This document shows positions 18,010 to 25,578 of a DNA stretch of 64,000 bases, piece after piece. The notes under the pieces were generated by a model. The model ran no database searches and was not told the DNA's origin. It was given only the letters and a program-made list of their open reading frames with translations. Origin of the DNA: Micrococcus sp023147585. Its GTDB lineage: Bacteria > Actinomycetota > Actinomycetes > Actinomycetales > Micrococcaceae. The stretch lies in NCBI RefSeq assembly GCF_044872765.1, contig NZ_CP085253.1:2294001-2358000 (forward strand). Reading direction: 5' to 3'. Positions within the stretch are counted from its first letter, which is position 1, and every line of letters begins with the position of its first letter. The position numbers and the translations under genes were made by a program.

Positions 18010-19349
18010 GCGCCGCACAGGGAGAAGGGGACGTCGGCCACGTGGCCGGATCCGACGTCGGGGTGCGCTGGGTGCGCCCCGCGCCGCGGGACCCCGCGGC
18101 AGATCCGGGTCATTCCCTGCCCGTGACCCTGGCCGACGTCGAGCGGGCCCGGGAGGTGCTCGCCGACGTCGCCGAGGTGACCCCGCTGCAGCACGCGCGT
18201 CCGCTCAGCCGGGAGGCGGGCACCCCGGTGCACCTCAAATGCGAGAACCTGCAGCGCGCAGGATCGTTCAAGGTGCGCGGCGCGTACGTGCGCATGGCCG
18301 CGCTCTCCCCCGAGGAGCGGGCGCGCGGCGTGGTGGCCGCCTCCGCCGGCAACCACGCGCAGGGCGTGGCCTCGGCGGCGGCGCGGCTCGGCATCCGTGC
18401 GCGGATCGTGATGCCCCGCGGCGTCGCCCTGCCGAAGCTGCAGGCCACGCGGGAGCACGGCGCCGAGGTCGTGCTGCACGGGTCCACCGTGGACGAGGCG
18501 CTCGCGGAGGCCCAGCGGCACGCCGACGAGACGGGCGCGGTGTTCATCCACCCGTTCGACAGCGCCGACGTGGTGGCCGGCCAGGGGACCGTGGGCCTCG
18601 AGATCCTGGATGCCCTGCCCGAGGTGGACACCGTCATCGTGGGCATCGGCGGTGGCGGGCTGATCTCCGGCGTCGCCGTCGCCATGAAGGAGAGGGCCCG
18701 CCTCTCCGGGCGCGAGGTCCGCGTGGTAGGGGTGCAGGCGGCGGGCGCGGCGGCCTATCCGCCCTCGCTCGCCGAGGGTCGCGCGCAGGCCCTCGAGCAC
18801 ACCTCCACCATCGCGGACGGGATCGCGGTGGGCCGGCCCGGCGCCGTGCCGTTCGCGATCGTCTCCGCGCTCGTGGACGCAGTGGTCACCGTGACCGACG
18901 ACGAGATCGCCGCGGCCCTCGTGCACCTGCTGGAGCGCTCCAAGCTCGTGGTGGAGCCGGCGGGCGCGGTGGGGGTGGCGGCGCTGCTCTCCGGGCGCGT
19001 CGCGGACCTGGGCTTCGAGCTCGGCACCACCGCGGTGGTGCTCTCCGGCGGGAACATCGACCCCATGCTGCTGCTGAAGTCCATCCAGTCCGGCCTCTCG
19101 GCCGCGGGCCGCTACATGACCGTGCGGATCCCGCTGCGGGACCGGCCGGGCGAGCTCGCGACGATCTCCCGGATCATCGCGGAGGAGGAGGCCAACGTGG
19201 TGCGCGTGGACCACACGCGCGTGGGCCCGCAGCTCTCCCTGGGCGGGGTGCACATCACGATCGACATGGAGACGCGCGGCCATGAGCACTCCCTCGCGGT
19301 GCTCGAGGCGCTGCGGTCCGCCGGCTACAGCCCTCGGCAGCACCTCTGA
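18006..19349 (+). CDS. ilvA: Threonine ammonia-lyase (threonine dehydratase) with ACT domain
   Basis: A PLP enzyme deaminating threonine to 2-oxobutanoate, the first step to isoleucine or a catabolic reaction. The PLP lysine lies in AGSFKVRGAY, ASAGNHAQGVA holds the substrate loop, and GIGGGGLISG binds the PLP phosphate. The last 75 or so residues form one ACT domain (TVRIPLRDRPGELATISRII), as in short IlvA/TdcB-like enzymes. The start is uncertain. GTG 18006 overlaps the previous stop (447 residues). GTG 18042, after AGGGAGAAGGGG, gives 435, and a start near 18122 would give the usual length of about 408. Confidence 0.9.
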   Translation: MSAAQGEGDVGHVAGSDVGVRWVRPAPRDPAADPGHSLPVTLADVERAREVLADVAEVTPLQHARPLSREAGTPVHLKCENLQRAGSFKVRGAYVRMAALSPEERARGVVAASAGNHAQGVASAAARLGIRARIVMPRGVALPKLQATREHGAEVVLHGSTVDEALAEAQRHADETGAVFIHPFDSADVVAGQGTVGLEILDALPEVDTVIVGIGGGGLISGVAVAMKERARLSGREVRVVGVQAAGAAAYPPSLAEGRAQALEHTSTIADGIAVGRPGAVPFAIVSALVDAVVTVTDDEIAAALVHLLERSKLVVEPAGAVGVAALLSGRVADLGFELGTTAVVLSGGNIDPMLLLKSIQSGLSAAGRYMTVRIPLRDRPGELATISRIIAEEEANVVRVDHTRVGPQLSLGGVHITIDMETRGHEHSLAVLEALRSAGYSPRQHL

Positions 19350-19367
19350 GAGGCGCCGCCCGGCGCG

Positions 19368-20012
19368 TCAGTCGGACGTGACCCCGGCCGCGGTGGCCGC
19401 GATCGCGCCGCCGCGCCCGGCCACCGCCGCCCGCACGGCCTGCACCAGCAGGTCGGAGCGGGTGAGGGCCTCGATGCGGCGGGTGAACTCGCGGCGGTCG
19501 TAGCGCTCGTGCGCGCCGGGCAGCAGACGGCGGGCGAGGTTGAGGTGCTGGAGGATTCCGAGGAGCAGGACGTCCTCGGCGGTGGGATCGGCCTCGTCCA
19601 GCACGACGGCGGTGAGGTGGGACGTGAGGCCGTCCTTGACGGAGGTGGTCACCGGCACGCGGCGGGTGGTGAGGAAGGCCTTGTGCTCCTCGAGCTCCCC
19701 GGTCTCCACGAGGTGCGCCGCCACGGGCTTGAGCGCCGCCGGCCTGCCCTTGGCGACCACCGCGGACACCTTCTCGCCGGAGAGCGCGTCCACGCCCGGG
19801 AGCAGCCCGTCCAGCACGGGGTCGCCCGCCGTGCCGCCGGCCACCACCCACAGCCGGGCGGACGCCACGGGGGCGTCCTCCACCCGCACCATGCCCGCCT
19901 CGCGCAGGTCCGCGAGCGCGGCGGCGGACAGGGCGATCCCGTGGTGGGCAGGGGACTCGGAGCGGCCGTCGGCGCGGGTGAGGAGCAGGTGGGTCTTCTC
20001 GGCGGTGAGCAT
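19368..20012 (-). CDS. GPP34 (GOLPH3/Vps74-like) family protein
   Basis: A 214-residue protein. It opens with LTAEKTHLLLTRADGRSES and continues with IALSAAALADLREAGMVRVED, the helix-rich start of the GPP34 fold that binds PI4P in eukaryotic Golgi proteins. Later segments include VDALSGEKVSAVVAKG, VPVTTSVKDGLTSHL and DVLLLGILQHLNLARRLLP. Such proteins are common in actinobacteria, where their role is unknown. The ATG is immediately preceded by a -10 element. It is convergent with ilvA, whose stop is only 18 bp away. Confidence 0.78.
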   Translation of the reverse strand: MLTAEKTHLLLTRADGRSESPAHHGIALSAAALADLREAGMVRVEDAPVASARLWVVAGGTAGDPVLDGLLPGVDALSGEKVSAVVAKGRPAALKPVAAHLVETGELEEHKAFLTTRRVPVTTSVKDGLTSHLTAVVLDEADPTAEDVLLLGILQHLNLARRLLPGAHERYDRREFTRRIEALTRSDLLVQAVRAAVAGRGGAIAATAAGVTSD

Positions 20013-20018
20013 GGCCAC

Positions 20019-20024
20019 AGCGTA
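20019..20024 (-). promoter_or_regulatory. -10 element of the GPP34 gene (leaderless)
   Basis: TACGCT on the minus strand, 6 nt before the ATG at 20012. No ribosome-binding site lies between. Confidence 0.55.
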
Positions 20025-20043
20025 GCAACGCCGGGGGACGCAC

Positions 20044-20087
20044 GACGGCGGCCGGTGCGCCCGCTCTCGGGTGCTCCGGCCGCCGTC
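20044..20087 (-). terminator. Terminator after greA
   Basis: Perfect 12-bp stem (20044-20055 with 20076-20087) with a 20-nt loop, starting about 20 nt beyond the greA stop on the minus strand. Confidence 0.65.
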
Positions 20088-20107
20088 GCGCGTGCCCGGG
20101 GGAGGGG

Positions 20108-20602
20108 TCAGCCCTTGTACGGCTGGACGTCCTTGACCTCGACCTTGATCTCCTTGCCGTTCGGCGCGGTGTAGGTGACCTTGTGGCCCTTCGTGGCGCC
20201 GTTGATGGCCTCGCCGAGCGGGGAGCGCTCGGAGTAGACCTCGAGGGACTCGTCGTCGGCCGCGATCTCGCGGTTGCCGAAGAGGAACGTCATCTCGTCG
20301 CCGGCGACGACGGCGGTCACCACGGTGCCCGGGTGCACGGCGCCGTCGTTCTCGGCGGCCTCGCCCACGCGGGCGGTTTCGAGGAGGTGCTTGAGCTCGG
20401 CGATGCGGCCCTCGTTCTTGGACTGCTCCTCGCGGGCGGCGTGGTAGCCGCCGTTCTCCTTGAGGTCGCCCTCGTCGCGGGCCGCCTCGATGCGCTCGAT
20501 GATCTCCTGGCGCCCGGGGCCGGAGATGTGCTCGAGCTCCTTGGACAGGCGATCGAACGCCTCCTGGGTCAGCCACGGGGCGTCGGACTGGTTCGTCGTC
20601 AT
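20108..20602 (-). CDS. greA: Transcription elongation factor GreA
   Basis: A 164-residue factor that stimulates transcript cleavage in backtracked RNA polymerase. The N-terminal coiled coil contains RLSKELEHI and the conserved EARDEGDLKENGGYHAAREE, whose acidic tip enters the secondary channel. The C-terminal FKBP-like domain contains DESLEVYSERSPLGEAINGA. ATG 20602 is preferred because AAAGG lies about 8 nt upstream. An in-frame ATG at 20626 would add 8 residues. It appears monocistronic with its own promoter. Confidence 0.95.
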   Translation of the reverse strand: MTTNQSDAPWLTQEAFDRLSKELEHISGPGRQEIIERIEAARDEGDLKENGGYHAAREEQSKNEGRIAELKHLLETARVGEAAENDGAVHPGTVVTAVVAGDEMTFLFGNREIAADDESLEVYSERSPLGEAINGATKGHKVTYTAPNGKEIKVEVKDVQPYKG

Positions 20603-20692
20603 GCTGGCCGCCTTTCTCGTCGTCATGGGGATGGGTGGGCGCGGTCGGCGCGGACGGGGGTCCGGGGCCGGCCTGCGCCCACATGCGAAGAA

Positions 20693-20756
20693 CCCCGCCG
20701 TCCAGGTGACCGCGGGATCCGGGAGGGATCCGCAGGCGCCTGCCTGACCGGCGGGG
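20693..20756 (-). terminator. Terminator-like hairpin in the greA leader
   Basis: CCCCGCCG/CGGCGGGG outer arms (20693-20700 with 20749-20756), a second CAGG/CCTG segment and an inner GGATCC stem form a long imperfect hairpin. On the minus strand it is followed by TTCTT. It lies between the greA promoter (20772-20801) and the greA start, so it could attenuate greA; it could also end DUF4307 transcripts. Confidence 0.55.
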
Positions 20757-20771
20757 CGGGAAACTCGGTCC

Positions 20772-20801
20772 AGTCTACGTCAGCGGCGGGCGTCACACCA
20801 A
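20772..20801 (-). promoter_or_regulatory. greA promoter
   Basis: On the minus strand TTGGTG, an 18-bp spacer and TAGACT form a sigma-A-like promoter. The start site would be near 20765, giving a leader of about 160 nt before greA. Confidence 0.6.
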
Positions 20802-20880
20802 GGTCCACGGGTGCGCGGCGGGAGGACGGTGATCGTCCGCCGGCCGGTCGGGGGCGCGTCAGGGACTGGTCAGGGGCGCG

Positions 20881-21330
20881 TCAGACGGCGCGGCACGTGT
20901 CCACGACCCCGGTCACGCCCCGGCCGACCGTGCGGACGTCCACGGTGTAGGACCAGGTGGAGTCGGAGGGCCTCGTCCGCTCGTCGGCGGGGAGCGATGC
21001 GGGCCGCACGGTGCGGAAGCCCACCGGGGCGGCCTGGGCGTCCATCACCACGATGTCGCACTCGGCGGTGACGTCCTCCGGGACGCTCACCTGGAACGTG
21101 ACGCGCGCGAGGGAGTCGTCCACGATCTCGTAGCCGATCTCCTTGGACTCGATCCGCCCCACCGAGACGCTCAGGCCGATCACGATCGCCAGGGCCACGG
21201 CGGAGAGGAACGCGACGACACCCAGGGCGATCCAGGCGCGTCGGCGGCCCGGGCGCGACTGGTCCGTCCCGTAGCGGTTGGCTAGGGTGGGCTCCTGCGC
21301 GTGAGCGGCGTGCGGGGTGGCGGAGGACAT
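20881..21330 (-). CDS. DUF4307 membrane protein
   Basis: A 149-residue protein. A cytoplasmic N-terminus contains LANRYGTDQ, the usual DUF4307 opening. One transmembrane helix runs at about 37-57 (WIALGVVAFLSAVALAIVIG). An extracytoplasmic beta-rich domain of about 90 residues follows, with LARVTFQVSVPED and two cysteines (AECDIVV and VVDTCRAV) that could form a disulphide. The function is unknown. It is divergent from mca, as often seen in actinobacteria. The start is fixed by a -10 element 8 nt upstream. Confidence 0.8.
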   Translation of the reverse strand: MSSATPHAAHAQEPTLANRYGTDQSRPGRRRAWIALGVVAFLSAVALAIVIGLSVSVGRIESKEIGYEIVDDSLARVTFQVSVPEDVTAECDIVVMDAQAAPVGFRTVRPASLPADERTRPSDSTWSYTVDVRTVGRGVTGVVDTCRAV

Positions 21331-21338
21331 CGCCGCCC

Positions 21339-21348
21339 AGCCTATCCT
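21339..21348. promoter_or_regulatory. Overlapping divergent -10 elements for DUF4307 (minus) and mca (plus)
   Basis: TAGGCT on the minus strand (21339-21344) lies 8 nt before the DUF4307 ATG, so that gene should be leaderless. TATCCT on the plus strand (21343-21348) would give mca a leader of about 65 nt. The hexamers share two base pairs, so firing of the two promoters may be mutually exclusive. Confidence 0.5.
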
Positions 21349-21420
21349 GCACGGTCCGTGCGGCGCCGCTGAGCCGCTCCCCTGCACCCCCTCCGCCCCG
21401 TCGAAAGCGAGCCACCGACC

Positions 21421-22410
21421 GTGAACGCGCAGCCCTCCGCCACCACCGATCCGGCCGCGCGGGTGCCGGCCTCGCAGGGTCTGCGCCTCATGGCCGTGCA
21501 CGCCCACCCGGACGACGAGTCCTCAAAGGGCGCGGCCATGATGGCCGCCTACGTGGAGGCCGGCGCCGAGGTGATGGTGGTGACCTGCACGGGCGGCGAG
21601 GCCGGCGACCTGCTGAACCCGCAGTACGAGGACGCCGTGCGCACGGATCGGGACATCGCCGCGGTGCGCCGGGACGAGATGGCCGAGGCCGTGGCCGCGC
21701 TCGGCATCCGGCACGAGTGGCTGGGCTTCCTCGACTCCGGCCTGCCCGAGGGCGACCCGCTGCCGGCCCTCCCGTCGAACTGCTTCGCCGTGACGCCGCT
21801 GCGCACCGCCGCCGCCCCGCTGGTGTCCCTCGTGCGGAGCTTCCGGCCCCATGTGCTGATCGCGTACGACGAGGAGGGCGGCTACCCGCACCCGGACCAC
21901 ATCCAGGCGCACCACGTGACGGTCGAGGCCTACCGCGCCGCCGGCGATCCGGCGGCGTACCCCGAGACCGGCCCCGCGTGGGAGGTCTCGAAGCTGTACT
22001 ACGACCGCGCGTTCAACCCGGAGAAGTACCGCACGCTCCACGAGGCGTTCGTGGCGGCCGGGGACGAGTCCCCCTTCGGCCAGCGGATGTCCTTCTACGC
22101 ACAGATGGAGACCATGCGGGAGGTGCTGCGCCGTCGGGAGGCCGGGGAGGACGTCCCGGACCCGGAGCACGTGCCCGCGTGGGTGATGCCGGACCACCCC
22201 GTGACCACGCAGGTCCCCGTGGCCGACTACCTCGAGCACCGGGACGCCGCCCTGCGCGCGCACCGCACCCAGGTGGACCCGGACGGCCCGTTCTTCGCCG
22301 CCCCGAACGAGATGCTGCGGGCCGCGTGGCCGTGGGAGGACTACTGCCTCGTGGACTCCCGCGTGCCCACGCAGCTGCCGGAGGACGACGTCTTCGCCGG
22401 GCTGCGCTGA
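21421..22410 (+). CDS. mca: Mycothiol S-conjugate amidase
   Basis: A 329-residue zinc amidase that cleaves mycothiol S-conjugates so that the mercapturic acid can be exported; it marks a mycothiol-producing actinobacterium. The zinc motif AHPDDESSKGAA is at about 28-39 and HPDH near 157. TCTGGEAGDLLNP near 56 and RRDEMAEAVAALGI near 83 are family-typical. The 'SSKG' after HPDDE and the long C-terminal section favour Mca over the deacetylase MshB. GTG start with a weak GAAAGCGAG upstream. Confidence 0.92.
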   Translation: MNAQPSATTDPAARVPASQGLRLMAVHAHPDDESSKGAAMMAAYVEAGAEVMVVTCTGGEAGDLLNPQYEDAVRTDRDIAAVRRDEMAEAVAALGIRHEWLGFLDSGLPEGDPLPALPSNCFAVTPLRTAAAPLVSLVRSFRPHVLIAYDEEGGYPHPDHIQAHHVTVEAYRAAGDPAAYPETGPAWEVSKLYYDRAFNPEKYRTLHEAFVAAGDESPFGQRMSFYAQMETMREVLRRREAGEDVPDPEHVPAWVMPDHPVTTQVPVADYLEHRDAALRAHRTQVDPDGPFFAAPNEMLRAAWPWEDYCLVDSRVPTQLPEDDVFAGLR

Positions 22411-22423
22411 GCCGGCCGGCCGG

Positions 22424-22429
22424 TAGAGT
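22424..22429 (+). promoter_or_regulatory. -10 element of the small membrane protein gene (leaderless)
   Basis: TAGAGT, 8 nt before GTG 22438, with no ribosome-binding site between them. Confidence 0.5.
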
Positions 22430-22437
22430 GGTCGGTC

Positions 22438-22845
22438 GTGATCACCCTGTCTGGCCTGTCCCTCGCCCTCTCCGCCGCCGCGGTGGCCGCGAGCACGGCG
22501 CCCCTGCCGGCCGCGCCCGAGCCCACCCTGCGTCCCGGCCTCGAGGAGGCGGACGTGACCCCGGGCATCGAGGGGTTCCTGTTCACCGCCCTCATGGTGG
22601 CCATGGCCGTCATCGTGCTGCGGCTCATGGTCCGCTCCGTGCGCCGCGTGCAGCAGCGCTCCCCGCAGGCCGAGGCCATGCTCGTGGACCGGCACCAGCG
22701 GCACCTCCCGGAGGAGGTCCGGGAGGGCGGCGAGCACCTGGACGCCGACGCCGAGGACCGCCTCGAGCGCCTCCGCGCCAAGTACCCCGGCTACCTCGCC
22801 GAGCCCACCCCGGAGCCGAAGGCGCCGGACACCGGACGCCCCTGA
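22438..22845 (+). CDS. Small membrane protein downstream of mca, function unknown
   Basis: A 135-residue protein. The N-terminal hydrophobic stretch (LSGLSLALSAAAVAAS) may be a signal or membrane segment. A clear transmembrane helix lies at about 44-62 (FLFTALMVAMAVIVLRLMV), followed by a basic then acidic cytoplasmic tail rich in Glu, Asp and Arg. Small membrane proteins of this kind commonly follow mca in actinobacteria. I recognise no enzymatic motif. Confidence 0.7.
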   Translation: MITLSGLSLALSAAAVAASTAPLPAAPEPTLRPGLEEADVTPGIEGFLFTALMVAMAVIVLRLMVRSVRRVQQRSPQAEAMLVDRHQRHLPEEVREGGEHLDADAEDRLERLRAKYPGYLAEPTPEPKAPDTGRP

Positions 22846-22884
22846 CCCGCGCGTCGTCCCCCAGGACGAGGGAGCCGCCGCCGC

Positions 22885-23613
22885 TCAGCGCGCGGCCAGG
22901 ACCACCATCATGATGGCCACGAAGTGGCACACGAACCCGCCCACCGTGAACACGTGGAAGAGCTCGTGGAAGCCGAACCACTCACGGTGGATCGTGGGCG
23001 CCTTCAGGGCATAGAACACGGCCCCCACGATGTACGCCGCGCCGCCGGCGCACACGAGGACGGCGGCGGGCACGCTCGCGGCGAAGAAGTCGCCGATGAA
23101 CAGCAGCGCCGCCAGGCCCAGGAGCACGTACACGGGCGTGTACAGCCAGCGCGGCGCGTCCGTCCACACGACGCGGAACGCGACGCCGGCCACCGCGCCC
23201 ACCCACACGAGCGTGAGCAGCAGCCGGGCCGTGTCCGGCGGCAGCATCGCCAGCGCGAGCGGCGTGTACGTCCCGGAGATCACGAGCATGATGTTCGTGT
23301 GGTCCAGCCGCTTGAGCACGCGGGAGACCGTCTCGTTCCACTGGATGAGGTGGTAGGTGGCCGAGACGCCGAACAGCAGCAGCCCGGTGATCACGTAGAC
23401 CACGCACGCGGCGCGCAGGTGCGGCGGCGCCAGGGCGATCAGCACGATGCCCGCCACGAGCACGAGCGGGGCCATCACCGCGTGCACCCAGCCGCGCAGC
23501 CGCGGCTTGTACAGGGGGTGCTCGGGGTCGCGGACCCGTTCGATCCGCCAGCGCGGGGGTCGGGGCCGGGTGGTGGCGTCCGTGCGGGGCGTCGCGTCGT
23601 CCATGCCCTCCAT
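22885..23613 (-). CDS. Hemolysin III / TrhA (PAQR) family membrane protein
   Basis: A 242-residue seven-helix membrane protein of the HlyIII/PAQR family. Conserved metal-site elements are SATYHLIQW near 84, LDHTNIMLVISGTYTPLAL near 103 and WFGFHELFHVFTVGGFVCHF near 212 (several histidines). The arginine-rich N-terminus is cytoplasmic. In Bacillus and E. coli the family (TrhA/YqfA) is linked to membrane-lipid homeostasis. The start is uncertain between ATG 23613 (AGAGGAGG just upstream) and ATG 23604. It is divergent from uppS, a conserved actinobacterial pairing. Confidence 0.88.
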   Translation of the reverse strand: MEGMDDATPRTDATTRPRPPRWRIERVRDPEHPLYKPRLRGWVHAVMAPLVLVAGIVLIALAPPHLRAACVVYVITGLLLFGVSATYHLIQWNETVSRVLKRLDHTNIMLVISGTYTPLALAMLPPDTARLLLTLVWVGAVAGVAFRVVWTDAPRWLYTPVYVLLGLAALLFIGDFFAASVPAAVLVCAGGAAYIVGAVFYALKAPTIHREWFGFHELFHVFTVGGFVCHFVAIMMVVLAAR

Positions 23614-23666
23614 CTTCCTCCTCTGCCGGTGGTGCCGCCTCCAGGGACCTCCGAGGCGGACGCACG

Positions 23667-23672
23667 TATCCT
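23667..23672 (+). promoter_or_regulatory. -10 element of uppS
   Basis: TATCCT, giving a leader of about 50 nt before GTG 23730. Confidence 0.4.
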
Positions 23673-23729
23673 GAGACCTCCGGAACCTGCCGCCCGGCCC
23701 CTCGGCCGGCCGTGAAAGCGAGGTGCGCC

Positions 23730-24503
23730 GTGCGCCAGCCCGACGTCTTCTACCGCCTGTACGAGCGGCGACTGGCCCGCGGCCTGGACGCGGAGCGCCT
23801 CCCGCACCACGTGGGCGTGCTCGTGGACGGCAACCGCCGCTGGGCCCGCGCGTTCGGCGCCACCACGCAGGAGGGGCACCAGGCCGGTGCGGAGCGGATC
23901 CTGGACTTCATCGGGTGGTGCGACGACGTCGGGGTGCCCGTGGTGACCCTGTACATGCTCTCCACCGAGAACCTCAGCCGCCCCGAGGAGGAGCTCGCGC
24001 CCCTGCTGGAGATCATCATGTCCACCGCCGAGCGCCTCGCCGAGCCGACCGAGGGCCGGCGGCCCGTGCGCGTGCAGCCGGTTGGCGCCGTGGACCTGCT
24101 CCCGCCCGGCATGGCCCGGCGGCTGCGCGCCCTCGCGGAGCGCACGCAGGGGCACGACGGGGTGCACGTGAACGTGGCGGTGGGCTACGGGGGCCGGCTC
24201 GAGATCGTGGACGCGGTGCGCGAGCTGCTGCGCGAGGCCGACGCCGAGGGCCGCTCTGCCGCGGACGTGGCCGCCGAGCTGACGGTGGACAAGATCTCCT
24301 CGCGCCTCTACACCCGCGGCCAGCCGGACCCGGACCTGGTGATCCGCACCTCGGGTGAGCAGCGGCTCTCCGGCTTCCTCACGTGGCAGTCCGCGTACTC
24401 GGAGTTCTACTTCTGCGAGGCCATGTGGCCCGCGTTCCGCCGCGTGGACTTCCTGCGTGCCCTGCGCGACTACGGCTCGCGGCAGCGTCGCTTCGGCGCC
24501 TGA
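23730..24503 (+). CDS. uppS: cis-Isoprenyl diphosphate synthase (UppS family)
   Basis: A 257-residue Z-prenyltransferase making polyprenyl diphosphate carriers for wall glycans, or a shorter cis-farnesyl precursor. VLVDGNRRWARAFG near 30 holds the catalytic aspartate. GHQAGAERILDF, TLYMLSTENLSRP, and RTSGEQRLSGFLTWQSAYSE near 209 (pyrophosphate-binding arginines) are the other conserved regions. Product chain length is not predictable here. GTG 23730 is preferred over GTG 23712 because GCGAGG lies about 6 nt upstream. A repeat and palindrome region follows the stop. Confidence 0.9.
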   Translation: MRQPDVFYRLYERRLARGLDAERLPHHVGVLVDGNRRWARAFGATTQEGHQAGAERILDFIGWCDDVGVPVVTLYMLSTENLSRPEEELAPLLEIIMSTAERLAEPTEGRRPVRVQPVGAVDLLPPGMARRLRALAERTQGHDGVHVNVAVGYGGRLEIVDAVRELLREADAEGRSAADVAAELTVDKISSRLYTRGQPDPDLVIRTSGEQRLSGFLTWQSAYSEFYFCEAMWPAFRRVDFLRALRDYGSRQRRFGA

Positions 24504-24520
24504 GGCGCGGCGCACTGGCC

Positions 24521-24640
24521 ACGGTGCTGGGCTCCGCACCGCTGTGCCGGGCACCGCACCGCTGCGCCGGTCACCTCACCGCTGTGCCGGTCACCTCACC
24601 GCTGTGCCGGGCACCGCACCGCTGTGCTGGGCGCAGTACT
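24521..24640. repeat. 20-bp tandem repeats after uppS
   Basis: Four clear copies of a 20-bp unit (GCTGTGCCGGGCACCGCACC with a few variants such as TCACCTCACC) occupy 24541-24620. Degenerate copies flank them at 24521-24540 and 24621-24640. The last copy merges into the left arm of the palindrome at 24626. The array lies in the 194-bp gap between the uppS and rhomboid stop codons. Confidence 0.8.
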
Positions 24641-24681
24641 GCCAAGTAATCGGCGGCCTACTTGGCAGTACTGCGCCCAGC
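24626..24681. terminator. Large palindrome, probable bidirectional terminator
   Basis: Arms 24626-24648 and 24659-24681 are perfectly complementary over 23 bp with a 10-nt loop. The arms contain GCGCAGTACTGCCAAGTA, clearly less GC-rich than the surroundings. It lies between the convergent uppS and rhomboid genes, so a shared terminator is the simplest reading. Confidence 0.75.
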
Positions 24682-24697
24682 GGGCGGGGGTGCTGCC

Positions 24698-25399
24698 TCA
24701 GAACCAGCGCTGCTCCGCGGCGGAGGCGAGGGCGGCGTCGTCGCGGGAGGCACGCCGCTCCAGGACGCGGGCGGCGCGGTCCCGGCGGCCCCACCACAGC
24801 GCCAGCAGCACCCCGACGACGGCGCCGGCCAGGTGCCCCGTCCAGGACAGGCCCGGCTGGGGCAGCAGGCCGAGGAGCGAGGAGCCCAGGTGGGTCACCG
24901 CCACGACCACGGAGACCACGACGGCCAGGGCGCGCCGGGCCACGATGCCGTAGACGAGCAGGAACGCGATGAGCGCGTAGACGATGCCCGAGGCGCCGAT
25001 GTGCACCCCCGGCGTGCCGATGAGCCAGGTGAGCAGGCCCGAGCCGAGCCACGAGGCGGCCAGGAGCGCGACCGGGCGGCGGGAGACGAGCGCGGCCACC
25101 GGGCCGAGGACGATCAGCGCCGTGGTGTTGCCGATCAGGTGGCCCCAGCCGGCATGGAGGAGTGGGGAGAAGAGCACGCCGTCCAGGCCCCCCAGGTGGC
25201 GCGGGATCAGCCCGGCGCCGGGGATGATCAGGCGGCCGCCCAGGATCAGCACGAGCTGGGCGATCCACATGAGGACGATCAGCACGGCGGTGGGGGCGGC
25301 GGCGCGCAGCAGGCCGGCACTGGCGCGGTCGGCGCGGGAGGCGAGGCCGGCGCCGCGGGAGGACTCGGGGGACGCGAGGGGGCCGGGGGTGCTGCGCAT
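24698..25399 (-). CDS. Rhomboid-family intramembrane serine protease
   Basis: A 233-residue polytopic membrane protein. The rhomboid active site is complete: HAGWGHLIGNTTAL near 102 (asparagine of the oxyanion region), GASGIVYALIAF near 143 (catalytic serine) and LSWTGHLAGAVVGV near 198 (catalytic histidine). Six hydrophobic segments follow a 30-residue hydrophilic N-terminus. It should cleave transmembrane substrates of unknown identity. The ATG has AGGAG 5 nt upstream. Confidence 0.9.
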   Translation of the reverse strand: MRSTPGPLASPESSRGAGLASRADRASAGLLRAAAPTAVLIVLMWIAQLVLILGGRLIIPGAGLIPRHLGGLDGVLFSPLLHAGWGHLIGNTTALIVLGPVAALVSRRPVALLAASWLGSGLLTWLIGTPGVHIGASGIVYALIAFLLVYGIVARRALAVVVSVVVAVTHLGSSLLGLLPQPGLSWTGHLAGAVVGVLLALWWGRRDRAARVLERRASRDDAALASAAEQRWF

Positions 25400-25578
25400 G
25401 GGGGCTCCTGACGGAGGACGGGGTGGGCTGGGCCCCAGTCTAGGAAGCCGACCTGGCCGATGCCCGGATTCTTCATCCAGGGTTCACCCTCGGCGTCGCC
25501 CGCGTTCCCCGCGCGGACCTAGCGTGAGCCGCAGGCGGGCGCCGCCCGCCCTTCACCCCGGCACAGGAGGCACGCAGC

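Noticed and set aside
24541..24681. CRISPR array suggested by the regular repeats after uppS
   Set aside because: The 20-bp units are directly adjacent with no unique spacers, and no cas genes are present.
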